From: an uncultured Phycisphaerae bacterium
GTDB lineage: Bacteria; Planctomycetota; Phycisphaerae; Sedimentisphaerales; Anaerohalosphaeraceae
Direction of reading: 5' to 3'
Assembly (NCBI GenBank): GCA_937995495.1
Contig: CALKKA010000124.1
Coordinates: forward strand, 1-26,798
DNA: 26,798 nt
The first letter of the stretch is position 1. Each line of letters starts with the position of its first letter. Below are positions 7,648 to 14,950 of the stretch, piece after piece. The translations under genes were made by a program, and so were the position numbers. The notes below the pieces were generated by a model. The model made no database searches. It saw nothing but the letters and a program-made list of their open reading frames with translations, and had not been told where the DNA came from.

Positions 7648-8577
7648 TTAATCGGATTGCAGTTTTACCAGATCCCATACGATCGTGTGTTCGATGCAAT
7701 CGCCCACTTTTAACCGCTTTAAAGGACTGAGGCATTCCAACTCTGCAAACTCCGGACAGGTAAAGATCGTCGCACTGGTTCCCCCATCAGGATAAACAGC
7801 ACTTGCATCATACTCAAACGACTCGATCATCATTGTCGAACCGATGATCCCGGCCACCCAGCCGGTCGCATCGGCGCCGATCTTCTGGTTCCTGACCGCA
7901 TCCGGCACGAATAGTCCAATATCGCCGCAGACGGTAACGTTTTCCCCGCCCTGATTATCGTAGTCATCCCAATGGGGAATCAGGCAGCGATCGACGAAGA
8001 CACTGTCGGGATTCAGCGGCAGCAGCGTCACCGAGGGGGGGCGGATCTGAGTCACATTCCAAATGGTCAGCGGAACAGGTTCCAGCTCAGACTTGGCGGC
8101 CGGTTTAATTTTATCCATTCGCTGAGCAATCACTACCTGGGCACTGTCGGGCTTGAGACGGATAGTGCGGGTCACCTGTGCGCCACAATGGTCACTGACA
8201 CCACTGGTGATCTGCACACCCTCCGGCAGCAATGTTGCCTGCCAGGGAAAGCCGTCCAGCCAGGGGTCAGGGGGACGCCTGTGACCGTTAATAACGACAA
8301 ACTGATCTTCCTCAGAAGGCCAGACGCGATCGCCACCGAATGAAGCCCAGATGGGCTGACCGTCTTGTCGGAGGAGTTTGCTGTCGTCCAGTGTAACGCC
8401 AAAAAGAGAGGGGGTTTCAAAGAGAATGTTGTCCTGCCCGACAAATGCATAGTGCATGATGCGGCCGATTTGGGGAACAACGACAACTCGTACCTGCCCG
8501 TTGGACAGTTCAACCGCATTGTCCCAGCCGCGATACTCGATTTGGCGAACCGAAACACTCGTGCAACCGCCAGACAT
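7648..8577 (-). CDS. DUF4380 domain protein, probably a lipoprotein with a broken signal peptide
   Basis: The frame gives 309 residues starting MSGGCTSVSV. The body matches the DUF4380 family as I know it: a beta-rich, aldose-epimerase-like fold with the block GGDRVWPSEEDQF near residue 80 and a proline-rich PPDPWLDG after it. Such proteins are often secreted in planctomycetes and Bacteroidetes; their substrate is unknown. The ATG has AGGAG 8 nt upstream. However, the codons just upstream in the same frame encode MRRQTIFLLFLGVL and then TGA. Joined, the two parts form a classic lipoprotein signal with the cysteine of SGGC as acylation site. So the protein is either made as a short cytoplasmic form or the TGA is an error or recent mutation. 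It lies 115 nt after ispA on the same strand. Confidence 0.8.
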   Translation of the reverse strand: MSGGCTSVSVRQIEYRGWDNAVELSNGQVRVVVVPQIGRIMHYAFVGQDNILFETPSLFGVTLDDSKLLRQDGQPIWASFGGDRVWPSEEDQFVVINGHRRPPDPWLDGFPWQATLLPEGVQITSGVSDHCGAQVTRTIRLKPDSAQVVIAQRMDKIKPAAKSELEPVPLTIWNVTQIRPPSVTLLPLNPDSVFVDRCLIPHWDDYDNQGGENVTVCGDIGLFVPDAVRNQKIGADATGWVAGIIGSTMMIESFEYDASAVYPDGGTSATIFTCPEFAELECLSPLKRLKVGDCIEHTIVWDLVKLQSD

Positions 8578-8622
8578 TCACAACACTCCTAAGAACAATA
8601 AAAATATCGTCTGCCTTCTCAT
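8578..8622 (-). pseudogene. Detached lipoprotein signal-peptide segment ending in in-frame TGA
   Basis: On the minus strand, ATG at 8622 opens 14 codons (MRRQTIFLLFLGVL) and then TGA, immediately followed by the ATG of the DUF4380 gene in the same reading frame. Two Arg, a hydrophobic core and the following SGGC are what a bacterial lipoprotein signal looks like. No Shine-Dalgarno precedes the first ATG. It could also be read as a short leader peptide coupled to the downstream ATG. Confidence 0.6.
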
Positions 8623-8692
8623 GGGAATCGGCTATTCGGACAACAACGGCTAATGGAAGACTCCAATAAGTGTCAGAAAACGGCGTCGAGAA

Positions 8693-9610
8693 TTATTTGG
8701 TGCGATCGAGCAGTTCCATCGCCAATTGGCGAAGGGTTTCTGCTTCTTTTCCAAATATCTGCAAAGCACAAACCGCTTCACAGGTGAGTTTTTCAAAGAT
8801 CTCACGGGATTTCTCTTCTCCGACCAGTGCCGGGTAAGTCAACTTGCCCTGTTCGGCATCTTTGCCGGCGGTTTTACCAAGCTGTTCACTGCTGGCCGTA
8901 ATGTCCAGGAGGTCATCGGCGATCTGAAAGCCCAAACCGATCTTCATGCCATATTCGATCATTGCAGAAAGCTGTTCATCAGTCGCCCCGCCGGCCAATG
9001 CCCCCAGTGCGGTCGAAGCCGCGAACATTTCCGCCGTTTTGTTCATATGAATATACTGGAGCCGCTGCATCGAGCCATTGGCGTGAGGACTGTTCATATC
9101 GGCCACTTGTCCGGCGATCATCCCGCTGGGGCCAGCCGCTTCACTCAGCGTGCGGATCATCCGCACCGCCGTATCTGAATTCTTGATGTCGGTCGACAGC
9201 ATCTCAAACGCCAGTGTCAGCAGTGCGTCGCCAGCCAGAATCGCGGTCGCCTCGTCAAACTGCTTATGACAGCTGGGCTTGCCTCGGCGCATATCATCGT
9301 CGTCCATTGCGGGCAGATCATCGTGGATCAGTGAATAGGTATGCACCATCTCCACAACAGCCGCCGCAACCTGAGCCTCCCGGTTGAGCTTTCCCGAAAC
9401 CACTTCGCAGGCCCACATCGCCAACGCCGCACGGATGCGTTTGCCCCCGCCGCTCATCATGTATTCCATCGCCTCCTTGAGTCGGGGTGGGATCTCAGTC
9501 TGCCTGTCGAACAGATCCGCCAAAATCTGCTCAACCAAGGCCGCCTTGACCGCCAGGTCCGGCTTCAAAGAAGAGGATGTATCGCTTTTTCTTATCGAGT
9601 TAATTTCCAT
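8693..9610 (-). CDS. ispA: Polyprenyl synthetase, farnesyl diphosphate synthase type
   Basis: The product is 305 residues. It condenses isopentenyl diphosphate with allylic diphosphates to make C15 (possibly C20) prenyl diphosphates for quinones, undecaprenol and other isoprenoids. The first aspartate-rich motif, HDDLPAMDDDDMRRGK (around D97-D104), includes the two extra residues typical of bacterial IspA. The second is QIADDLLD (D232, D233, D236), and GGGKRIR near 54-60 binds diphosphate. The segment TYSLIHDDLPAMDDDD followed by GKPSCHKQFDEATAILAGDALLT closely follows E. coli IspA order. The ATG is preceded by an in-frame stop. AAAGGAG lies too far upstream (about 23 nt) to be its ribosome site. 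Exact chain length is not proven by sequence. Confidence 0.92.
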   Translation of the reverse strand: MEINSIRKSDTSSSLKPDLAVKAALVEQILADLFDRQTEIPPRLKEAMEYMMSGGGKRIRAALAMWACEVVSGKLNREAQVAAAVVEMVHTYSLIHDDLPAMDDDDMRRGKPSCHKQFDEATAILAGDALLTLAFEMLSTDIKNSDTAVRMIRTLSEAAGPSGMIAGQVADMNSPHANGSMQRLQYIHMNKTAEMFAASTALGALAGGATDEQLSAMIEYGMKIGLGFQIADDLLDITASSEQLGKTAGKDAEQGKLTYPALVGEEKSREIFEKLTCEAVCALQIFGKEAETLRQLAMELLDRTK

Positions 9611-9648
9611 CGGTTATCCGTATCTGGATTTTTCTCCTTTAGGATGCT

Positions 9649-9654
9649 ATTATA
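9649..9654 (-). promoter_or_regulatory. Candidate -10 box for ispA
   Basis: The minus strand reads TATAAT here, about 40 nt ahead of the ispA ATG. The -35 region is poor (TGTTAA or CTGTTA at 16-17 nt), so the call rests mainly on the perfect -10. Confidence 0.4.
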
Positions 9655-9733
9655 TGACTTTGTTGTGATTTTAACAGAAAAAATAATCGGCATTGGCATC
9701 TTTTGCGGTTACCGATTCTATTGTAAGATATTT

Positions 9734-9739
9734 TATAAT
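9734..9739 (+). promoter_or_regulatory. Candidate -10 box for miaA, possible leaderless start
   Basis: TATAAT ends 8 nt before the miaA ATG, and no Shine-Dalgarno is visible. If this is the -10, transcription would start at or within a few bases of the ATG, giving a leaderless mRNA. The only -35-like sequence (TTACCG, 19-nt spacer) is weak. Confidence 0.4.
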
Positions 9740-9747
9740 AAAAGATT

Positions 9748-10692
9748 ATGACAGAAATATTGAATCGGAAAATATTGATTTTAGGGGTTACCGCCTCGGG
9801 TAAAAGTACCCTGGCGTTTGAACTTTCAAAGACACTCAACGCCGAGATCATTAGCGTCGATTCGATGAAAGTCTATCGCCGGATGGATATCGGCACCGCT
9901 AAACCGCCGCTGGAAAAACGCAACCAGATCCCCTACCACCTGATCGATGTGGTCGAACCAAGCGAGGCGTTCAGCGTCGATCGATTTCTGGATATGACCG
10001 AGCAGGCGACAGTGGATATTCAGGGTCGCGGCAAGCCCGTCGTCGCAGTCGGCGGCACGGCCATGTATATCAAGGCTCTGCTGTACGGTCTGTTCGATGG
10101 ACCGGGAACGGATGAGGCAATACGAAACCGACTTCAGCAGTCTGCGGAAGAAACCGGCCTCGGCCCCTTGCATCAACAATTGACCAAAGTGGATCCAATC
10201 GCAGCCGAACGCATTCATCCCAATGACCAAAAACGCATCGTCCGTGCATTGGAAGTGTATGAACTGACCGGCCAACCCATCAGCAGTTTTCAAAAGCAAT
10301 GGGAAGATGCGTATCCCGCTGATGACTGGCTGGTCATCGGCCTGCGAAGACCGAAAGAAATCGAAAGCCAGCGAATCAATCTTCGGATTAAGCGAATGAT
10401 GGAGGCCGGACTTCTCGATGAGGTATCCGCCCTGCTGGCCGAGGACACACCGCTGAGCAAACAGGCCGCCGCCGCGATCGGTTACGCTGAGATGATCGCG
10501 CATCTCAATGGTGAGATGGACCTGGAGGAAACCGTTGAACGGATCAAGATCAATACCCGCCGCTTTGCCAAGAGCCAGCGCACCTGGTTTAAAACTTTTC
10601 CCGATGTCAACTGGATCGATGTCACTGAAGATGACACCGTAGAGTCTGTGCTTGAAAGGTCACTGAATATCATTGAGCATTCGCATGAATGA
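9748..10692 (+). CDS. miaA: tRNA dimethylallyltransferase
   Basis: The product is 314 residues, a normal length. It transfers a dimethylallyl group to A37 of tRNAs reading codons that begin with U, using the type of prenyl diphosphate made by the isoprenoid pathway. The P-loop is GVTASGKS (13-20), and the family block VDSMKVYRRMDIGTAKP follows at 38-53 (usually QVYRG; here KVYRR). The substrate and tRNA segment RRPKEIESQRINLRIKRMMEAGLLDEV and KINTRRFAKSQRTWF are also present. It is divergent from ispA across a 137-bp spacer and overlaps mnmA by 8 nt (ATGAATGA), so both tRNA-modification genes are probably cotranscribed. The ATG has no visible ribosome site. Confidence 0.96.
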   Translation: MTEILNRKILILGVTASGKSTLAFELSKTLNAEIISVDSMKVYRRMDIGTAKPPLEKRNQIPYHLIDVVEPSEAFSVDRFLDMTEQATVDIQGRGKPVVAVGGTAMYIKALLYGLFDGPGTDEAIRNRLQQSAEETGLGPLHQQLTKVDPIAAERIHPNDQKRIVRALEVYELTGQPISSFQKQWEDAYPADDWLVIGLRRPKEIESQRINLRIKRMMEAGLLDEVSALLAEDTPLSKQAAAAIGYAEMIAHLNGEMDLEETVERIKINTRRFAKSQRTWFKTFPDVNWIDVTEDDTVESVLERSLNIIEHSHE

Positions 10693-11797
10693 TTACAAAC
10701 TCGAGTTGGTTTCGTCGAACACCGCTCCATGGCAGCCCAAGAACGAGCCGTCTCGGCAGGTTGCCGTGATGATGAGCGGCGGTGTGGACAGCAGCGTGAC
10801 CGCACATCTGCTGCGGGAGGCCGGCTGGGATGTACTGGGCATCACCATGCGGATCCCCGTTGCCTGTCAAACGGATAAACGCGGCTGCTGCGGTGCGGAT
10901 GCGGCGTATGTCTGCGGGCAGCTGAGCCTGCCGCACTATTTCGTCGATGTGACCGCGCCTTTCAACGAGTTGATCATCGACCGCTTTCGTGCCGAATACC
11001 GCCGGGGCCGCACACCGAACCCCTGCGTTGACTGCAACACGTTTTTGAAATTTATGCTCGTCTGGGACCTGGTTCAAAAAGAACTCGGCATTGAGTCCCT
11101 GGCCACCGGCCACTATGCCGAGATCAAACAGACTGACAACGGTGCGCGTCTGTGCCGCGGCCGCAATCATGCCAAGGACCAAAGCTATTTCCTTTACGGC
11201 CTGCCCAGCCATCGTGTTGGACACTTCATCCTGCCATTGGCCAAATTGACCAAAGACCAAACGCGGGACATCGCCCGAAGCATCGGTATCGGTGTCGCGG
11301 AAAAGCCGGAGAGTATGGAACTGTGCTTTGCCGGTGAAGGCGATTATCGTGACGCTCTGATCGACGGCAATCAACCCGGGGACCTGCTGGATATTGACGG
11401 CAAGACGATCGGCACCCACAAAGGCGTTGCCCATTATACACTCGGACAGCGCCGCGGCCTTGGCTACGCGGCGGGCGATCCGGTGTATGTCGCACGCATC
11501 GATGCCGAGGCGAATACCGTGACGCTCGGCACCCGTGAACAGATCAGCTACCACACCCTCGGCGCCGGTGACGTAAATGTGCTCATCGGCGAACAGTTTT
11601 GCAGCGGGCAAGCGCTGCTTGGAAAACTGCGTTCCTATGGCCCGCCGCATCCCTGCGAAATCACAAAGACAGATGATAAAGGATTTACCGTCCGATTTGA
11701 GAAGCCCCAGTTCGCCCCCTGCCCGGGTCAAAAGCTGGTTCTGTACAATGACGCCGATGAACTGGTCTGCGGCGGCACGATCGAGACTTTCCAGTAG
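10685..11797 (+). CDS. mnmA: tRNA-specific 2-thiouridylase
   Basis: Read from ATG at 10685 the product is 370 residues. MnmA adenylates and thiolates U34 of Lys, Glu and Gln tRNAs. The ATP-pyrophosphatase P-loop is SGGVDSS (31-37). The catalytic cysteines are C114 in NPCVDCN and C214 in MELCFAG. The tRNA-binding stretch GTHKGVAHYTLGQRRGLG and a C-terminal beta-barrel domain follow. The N-terminal 25 residues before the P-loop strand are longer than usual and not conserved-looking. An in-frame TTG at 10673 would add only four residues. The chosen ATG overlaps the miaA stop by 8 nt, suggesting translational coupling. Confidence 0.95.
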   Translation: MNDYKLELVSSNTAPWQPKNEPSRQVAVMMSGGVDSSVTAHLLREAGWDVLGITMRIPVACQTDKRGCCGADAAYVCGQLSLPHYFVDVTAPFNELIIDRFRAEYRRGRTPNPCVDCNTFLKFMLVWDLVQKELGIESLATGHYAEIKQTDNGARLCRGRNHAKDQSYFLYGLPSHRVGHFILPLAKLTKDQTRDIARSIGIGVAEKPESMELCFAGEGDYRDALIDGNQPGDLLDIDGKTIGTHKGVAHYTLGQRRGLGYAAGDPVYVARIDAEANTVTLGTREQISYHTLGAGDVNVLIGEQFCSGQALLGKLRSYGPPHPCEITKTDDKGFTVRFEKPQFAPCPGQKLVLYNDADELVCGGTIETFQ

Positions 11798-11822
11798 CGC
11801 AATTAACGGGCTGGATTTGGAT

Positions 11823-11862
11823 ACAATTTTGTAGCTCTTTCTTGAATACACTACAAATTTGT
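11823..11862. repeat. Paired palindromic sites after mnmA
   Basis: ACAATTTTGTAG (11823-11834) and CTACAAATTTGT (11851-11862) form a 12-bp inverted repeat with one mismatch and a 16-nt loop. Each half is itself (nearly) palindromic; ACAAATTTGT is perfect. It could be a weak terminator 26 nt after mnmA, or two operator sites about 28 bp apart. No T-tract follows. Confidence 0.45.
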
Positions 11863-11910
11863 CGCCACAAAACTTCTCGCAACCGGTGAATTTAGCGGAT
11901 GAAAAAAGGC

Positions 11911-11916
11911 TATAAT
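11911..11916 (+). promoter_or_regulatory. Candidate -10 box ahead of the hairpin region
   Basis: TATAAT is perfect, but no -35 resembling TTGACA is found at 16-18 nt. If active, it would give a leader of about 380 nt before the amidotransferase gene, containing all the hairpins at 11984-12154. Confidence 0.3.
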
Positions 11917-11983
11917 CCTGAAAAATATGTGATTCAATCGATTTCAGGCCATTTTAATGGATTTTCTAAAAAAATAATGACCC

Positions 11984-12049
11984 TGCCTGGTTTAGGCACG
12001 GAAACTGCTTTAGTATTTAGCGTAAAGAACAGTAATACTAACGCCAGTT
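11984..12049 (+). promoter_or_regulatory. Predicted structured RNA region, two hairpins
   Basis: TGCCT-GGTTT-AGGCA (11984-11998) is a small hairpin. Next, AACTG (12003-12007) pairs with CAGTT (12045-12049), and TTAGTATT (12010-12017) with AATACTAA (12034-12041), enclosing a 16-nt loop containing GCGTAAAG. The two helices stack across a small internal loop. No known riboswitch class was recognised. The rest of 11798-12068 shows no gene. Confidence 0.4.
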
Positions 12050-12068
12050 ACAGTTATGGAAAATTAAA

Positions 12069-12275
12069 ATGAATCGATACCGACAACATCACCCTCCTCC
12101 TAATAGTGCTGCCGAGCCTGCTGTCGCGGTGTTATGCGACAGCGAGCTTGGCGGACGATCTGATTTGCGCCGAATATTATCGCGGCTGGGTCTTCGAGCG
12201 GATGAGGGTCAGGAGAAGACCCTGCTGGAATTGATCCATCAGTCGCGCAGTCTCAAGCAACGCGGAAGCGATTAA
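12069..12275 (+). CDS. Doubtful small protein (68 codons)
   Basis: An ATG frame of 68 residues ends 22 nt before the amidotransferase start. I do not recognise it. The second half (RSDLRRILSRLGLRADEGQEKTLLELIHQSR) could form amphipathic helices, while the first part is Pro/Ala-rich and encoded across a very strong hairpin (12109-12154), which raises the possibility that this stretch is RNA rather than a gene. No Shine-Dalgarno precedes the ATG. Confidence 0.35.
   Translation: MNRYRQHHPPPNSAAEPAVAVLCDSELGGRSDLRRILSRLGLRADEGQEKTLLELIHQSRSLKQRGSD
12109..12154 (+). ncRNA. Long stable hairpin (possible RNA element)
   Basis: As RNA, 12109-12127 pairs with 12136-12154 over 19 positions: 15 Watson-Crick pairs, 3 G-U pairs and one mismatch, around the 8-nt loop GGTGTTAT. 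The inner 8 bp (GCTGTCGC/GCGACAGC) are perfect. No T-tract follows, so it is not an intrinsic terminator. It may be part of a regulatory leader or small RNA together with the hairpins at 11984-12049. Confidence 0.4.
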
Positions 12276-12297
12276 CCGAAAGGGAGTTGTTTGCACG

Positions 12298-12987
12298 ATG
12301 AAGATACACTGTCTGACTCATGTGCCTTTCGAAGACGCTGCCAATATCGGCACTTGGGCCGAACAACGCGGGCACCCATTAACATACACCCATCTGTATC
12401 AGCATGATCTGCTGCCTGCAATCGAGTCGTTCGATATGGTCGCGATCATGGGCGGGTCGATGAATATTTATGAACATGAAGCTTATCCCTGGCTGGCACA
12501 GGAAAAGAAATTCATCCGCCGCGCGATCGATGCCGGGAAGAAAGTCATCGGGGTCTGTCTGGGTGGCCAGCTTATTACTGATGTGCTGGGGGGGCAGGTC
12601 CGTCCCAACAGCTACAAGGAAATCGGCTGGCACCCGATCAAACTGACCTCGCGCGCCGCGAAATCTGTTGCATTTTCTGCATTGCCGCCGACAATGACTG
12701 TTTTTCACTGGCATGGTGATACGTTCTCGATCCCACCGGGAGCCATCCATCTTGCCTCCAGCACCGTCTGCACGGATCAGGCATTCCAGTACGGTGACCA
12801 TGTGATGGCCCTGCAGTTTCATCTGGAGTATTCACAGGAAAGTATTGAAAAGATGCTCGGCAACTGTTCGGATGAACTGATCGATTCACCCTATATCCAA
12901 ACCGCTGAAAAAATCCGTTCCGGATATGACAACATTCCGCAAAACACCGAATGGCTCTACACTCTGCTGGATGCGTTTACCGATTGA
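12298..12987 (+). CDS. Class I glutamine amidotransferase-like protein
   Basis: The product is 229 residues and consists only of a GATase1 domain, resembling the glutaminase half of GMP synthase. The nucleophile is C87 in GVCLGG, and the His-Glu partners are H175 and E177 in FHLEYS; MGGSMNIYEH near 51-60 is the oxyanion-side loop typical of this subfamily. Such stand-alone proteins release ammonia from glutamine or cleave gamma-glutamyl bonds, and the acceptor is not predictable. No synthetase partner is adjacent. AGGGAG precedes the ATG by 11 nt. The hairpin-rich leader upstream may regulate it. Its 3' end overlaps the convergent exported-protein gene by 11 bp. Confidence 0.9.
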   Translation: MKIHCLTHVPFEDAANIGTWAEQRGHPLTYTHLYQHDLLPAIESFDMVAIMGGSMNIYEHEAYPWLAQEKKFIRRAIDAGKKVIGVCLGGQLITDVLGGQVRPNSYKEIGWHPIKLTSRAAKSVAFSALPPTMTVFHWHGDTFSIPPGAIHLASSTVCTDQAFQYGDHVMALQFHLEYSQESIEKMLGNCSDELIDSPYIQTAEKIRSGYDNIPQNTEWLYTLLDAFTD

Positions 12988-13486
12988 TTACGATGTTATC
13001 GATGACGATATGATGATTGCCAGACTTGCTTATCGGCTTGAACCAAACCTTATCGACGTCTTCAAGGTTAAGGGTAAACCAATGCGGCCCGTTCGTATGT
13101 GTTTGAATATCTACAATGTATAGGATTTCGTGACCCCGCCATCCCTCCACTGTAACCGACTCATTGTCGAGCCATGCGGCAGTAATATCAGCACCAACAA
13201 AATCAAACAGTGACCCGTCATCACTTGCCATAAAGACTTTTTTATGCCCAGAAGTATACGCGGACATGTCGCCGCTGGTACCGGCTTCAAAACCTGTACC
13301 GGGTTTATTTTTGGAAGTTTGTCCGCGGAAATATTTTGACCATTTCATTCCCATGTAGCCGTCGGGGATATGAATATAGGATTTCTCTTCACCTGGATGC
13401 AGAGTTTCGAAGTCGATAAGGATCGTGCCATCGGAATTTGCAAGACACACCAATGCTGCAACTGAGAGTACAAGTGATTTCACCAT
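12977..13486 (-). CDS. Secreted protein of unknown function
   Basis: The product is 169 residues with a signal peptide (MVKSLVLSVAALVCLANS) and no further membrane segment. The mature part is beta-rich: ILIDFETL, YMGMKWSKYFRG, DFVGADITAAWLDNESVTVEGWRG, WFTLNLEDVDKVWFKP and ending HHIVIDNIVINR. This order resembles the lectin-like sandwich found in many PEP-CTERM proteins, but there is no PEP-CTERM anchor here. Function unknown. A strong ribosome site (AGGAGG, 8 nt from ATG) precedes it. It starts 30 nt after the AI-2E permease stop, so the two are probably cotranscribed. It overlaps the convergent amidotransferase by 11 bp. Confidence 0.75.
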   Translation of the reverse strand: MVKSLVLSVAALVCLANSDGTILIDFETLHPGEEKSYIHIPDGYMGMKWSKYFRGQTSKNKPGTGFEAGTSGDMSAYTSGHKKVFMASDDGSLFDFVGADITAAWLDNESVTVEGWRGHEILYIVDIQTHTNGPHWFTLNLEDVDKVWFKPISKSGNHHIVIDNIVINR

Positions 13487-13516
13487 GCTTCAGGCCTCCT
13501 AAGCAAATGCTCCTTT

Positions 13517-14746
13517 TTAGCATTTTTTCTTATTGACTGGCGGTTTCTGTGAGTCCAGAAGAATCGCCAGTTTGCGAGTATCGGGATGACTTTGCAGGGC
13601 GATCTTAACGGCCATGGTCAACGGAACCGACAGCAGCATCCCCACCGGCCCCAATACCCACCCCCAGAACACCAATGACAGAAAGACGACCAGCGTCGAG
13701 AGCCCCAGTCGCTGGCCCATCAGACGGGGTTCAATGAAATTGCCGATCACAACATTCACGAGCAAATAGCCCAGCGCCGTCAGGGCCAGTGTCCCCAGGC
13801 CAAGCTCAGGTTGGAGAAAGGCCAAAATGCAGGGCGGAACCGCGGCGATGATGGAGCCAATGTTGGGTACAAAGTTCAGCAAAAAGGCCGTCAGCCCCCA
13901 AACCACCGGATATTTAACATCCAGCAGGACCAGCCAAATGGTGATCAGGACGCCGGTACCAAAACTGATCGCTGTTTTCATGGCAAGATACTTCTTCACA
14001 TCGTCGGCAATGCCCGCAAGATTGTCAAAGGCCCCGGCATTATTTGTCATCGCGGCCTTGATCTTGCCCGGCAGGATCGAGGCCTCCAGCAGGATGAAGA
14101 TCGTGGTCAGATAAATCAGAAAGCCCTTGGTCAGGATGTTTCCCATCTGGGTCAGCAGATTTTGTATCAGCTTGATCCCGGCCTGCGCGTTTACTATTTG
14201 AGTCAGCGAAAAGGGTTCTTTGACTTCGGTTTCCGTGTCCACCATTGCCGGCGGGGCCTGGGAAACCGGACTGTCCGGCTGCGCCGCAGGGGCCGGCTGA
14301 ATGTCCCCGTTATCCAAAACGACCTTATCTTTATCGTCCAGAGCGAATCGTTCTCGCTGCTCGTCCAGCCAGGTTTCCCACCGTTCCTCAAGGCGCTGAA
14401 CATTCGCATTTAATTCGGTAGTGTATCTGGGCAGGTCGGTGGTGAAATCAGCGATCGATGTTGCCAGAATGGTGCCGATCATCAATCCCGCCAGCATGAT
14501 GGTGAGCGAAACGATCAAAATCGCAAAGATGGTCGAGATGCCGCGCCCTTTGAGCCAGAAGAGAGCGGGTGTGCCGATGATCGCCAGAAAAATCGCCAAC
14601 AGAAATGGAATAATAATTTCCACCGCCGCACGCATCCCCGCAATGACAATGACAAAGGCCGCCGCCATAATCAAAAAACGAGCCGGGCCGGACAGAACCG
14701 GCGATTGATATGCGGGCCTTTGTGTGTCCTTTTCTACTTCGGTCAT
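13517..14746 (-). CDS. AI-2E family transporter (PerM/YdiK-type permease)
   Basis: From ATG at 14746 the product is 409 residues with about eight hydrophobic helices in the AI-2E exporter-family pattern: a pair near the N terminus, and the conserved C-terminal block LLNFVPNIGSIIAAVPP, then GNFIEPRLMGQRLGLSTLVVFLSLVFWGWVLGPVG. Members move varied solutes, including autoinducer-2, ions or unknown substrates. Between the third helix and the central region is a hydrophilic stretch with an Ala/Pro-rich linker (PAPAAQPDSPVSQAPPA), longer than in typical members. The start is chosen by AGGGA 7 nt upstream; an upstream in-frame ATG at 14878 would add 44 residues that overlap the promoter at 14784-14812. 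Confidence 0.88.
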   Translation of the reverse strand: MTEVEKDTQRPAYQSPVLSGPARFLIMAAAFVIVIAGMRAAVEIIIPFLLAIFLAIIGTPALFWLKGRGISTIFAILIVSLTIMLAGLMIGTILATSIADFTTDLPRYTTELNANVQRLEERWETWLDEQRERFALDDKDKVVLDNGDIQPAPAAQPDSPVSQAPPAMVDTETEVKEPFSLTQIVNAQAGIKLIQNLLTQMGNILTKGFLIYLTTIFILLEASILPGKIKAAMTNNAGAFDNLAGIADDVKKYLAMKTAISFGTGVLITIWLVLLDVKYPVVWGLTAFLLNFVPNIGSIIAAVPPCILAFLQPELGLGTLALTALGYLLVNVVIGNFIEPRLMGQRLGLSTLVVFLSLVFWGWVLGPVGMLLSVPLTMAVKIALQSHPDTRKLAILLDSQKPPVNKKKC

Positions 14747-14783
14747 AAGCGTATCCCTCGATCTTAAAGAGTTCGTGGATACA

Positions 14784-14812
14784 AAAATACCCGCAGACAC
14801 CACAAGCGTCAA
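14784..14812 (-). promoter_or_regulatory. Promoter for the AI-2E transporter gene
   Basis: The minus strand has TTGACG, a 17-nt spacer and TATTTT. Transcription would start about 30 nt before the ATG at 14746, which supports that start over the longer frame. Confidence 0.55.
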
Positions 14813-14871
14813 GAAGCATTTACATCCAGCCGCAATTTGCCTGCCCTGCTGGATATCTGTAAAAAAAACTC

Positions 14872-14900
14872 TCGACAATGACAGTGAAGCGTTTTAGCAT
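14872..14900 (+). promoter_or_regulatory. Candidate promoter for cysM
   Basis: TCGACA, a 17-nt spacer and TAGCAT lie ahead of the cysteine synthase gene, giving a leader of about 44 nt. Box matches are 5/6 and 4/6. Confidence 0.4.
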
Positions 14901-14950
14901 ATACAGGAAGACTCCGGATAAAACTTTTTCAAGCACAGGAAACTCTGACA

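Noticed and set aside
8578..8580. Selenocysteine or tryptophan recoding of TGA in the DUF4380 leader
   Set aside because: TGA serves as the normal stop for miaA, alaS and the amidotransferase, no SECIS-like hairpin was evident just after it, and a signal peptide is an unlikely place for selenocysteine.
10670..11851. 393-codon minus-strand frame over mnmA
   Set aside because: It mirrors the mnmA coding region exactly and has no family signature; the plus-strand gene has all catalytic motifs.
11984..12060. Known c-di-GMP (GEMM) riboswitch
   Set aside because: GCGTAAAG in the loop and CAGTTACAGTTATGG at the end loosely recall GEMM segments, but the conserved order and the receptor helices are absent, so only a generic structured region is claimed.
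12109..12154. Integron attC site
   Set aside because: The hairpin is imperfect and contains GTTAT in its loop, but R/L core sites (GTTRRRY and partner) are not at the arm ends and no integron integrase is present.
14747..14878. Longer AI-2E transporter starting at 14878
   Set aside because: The extra 44 codons overlap a good promoter, and ATG at 14746 has a well-placed AGGGA.
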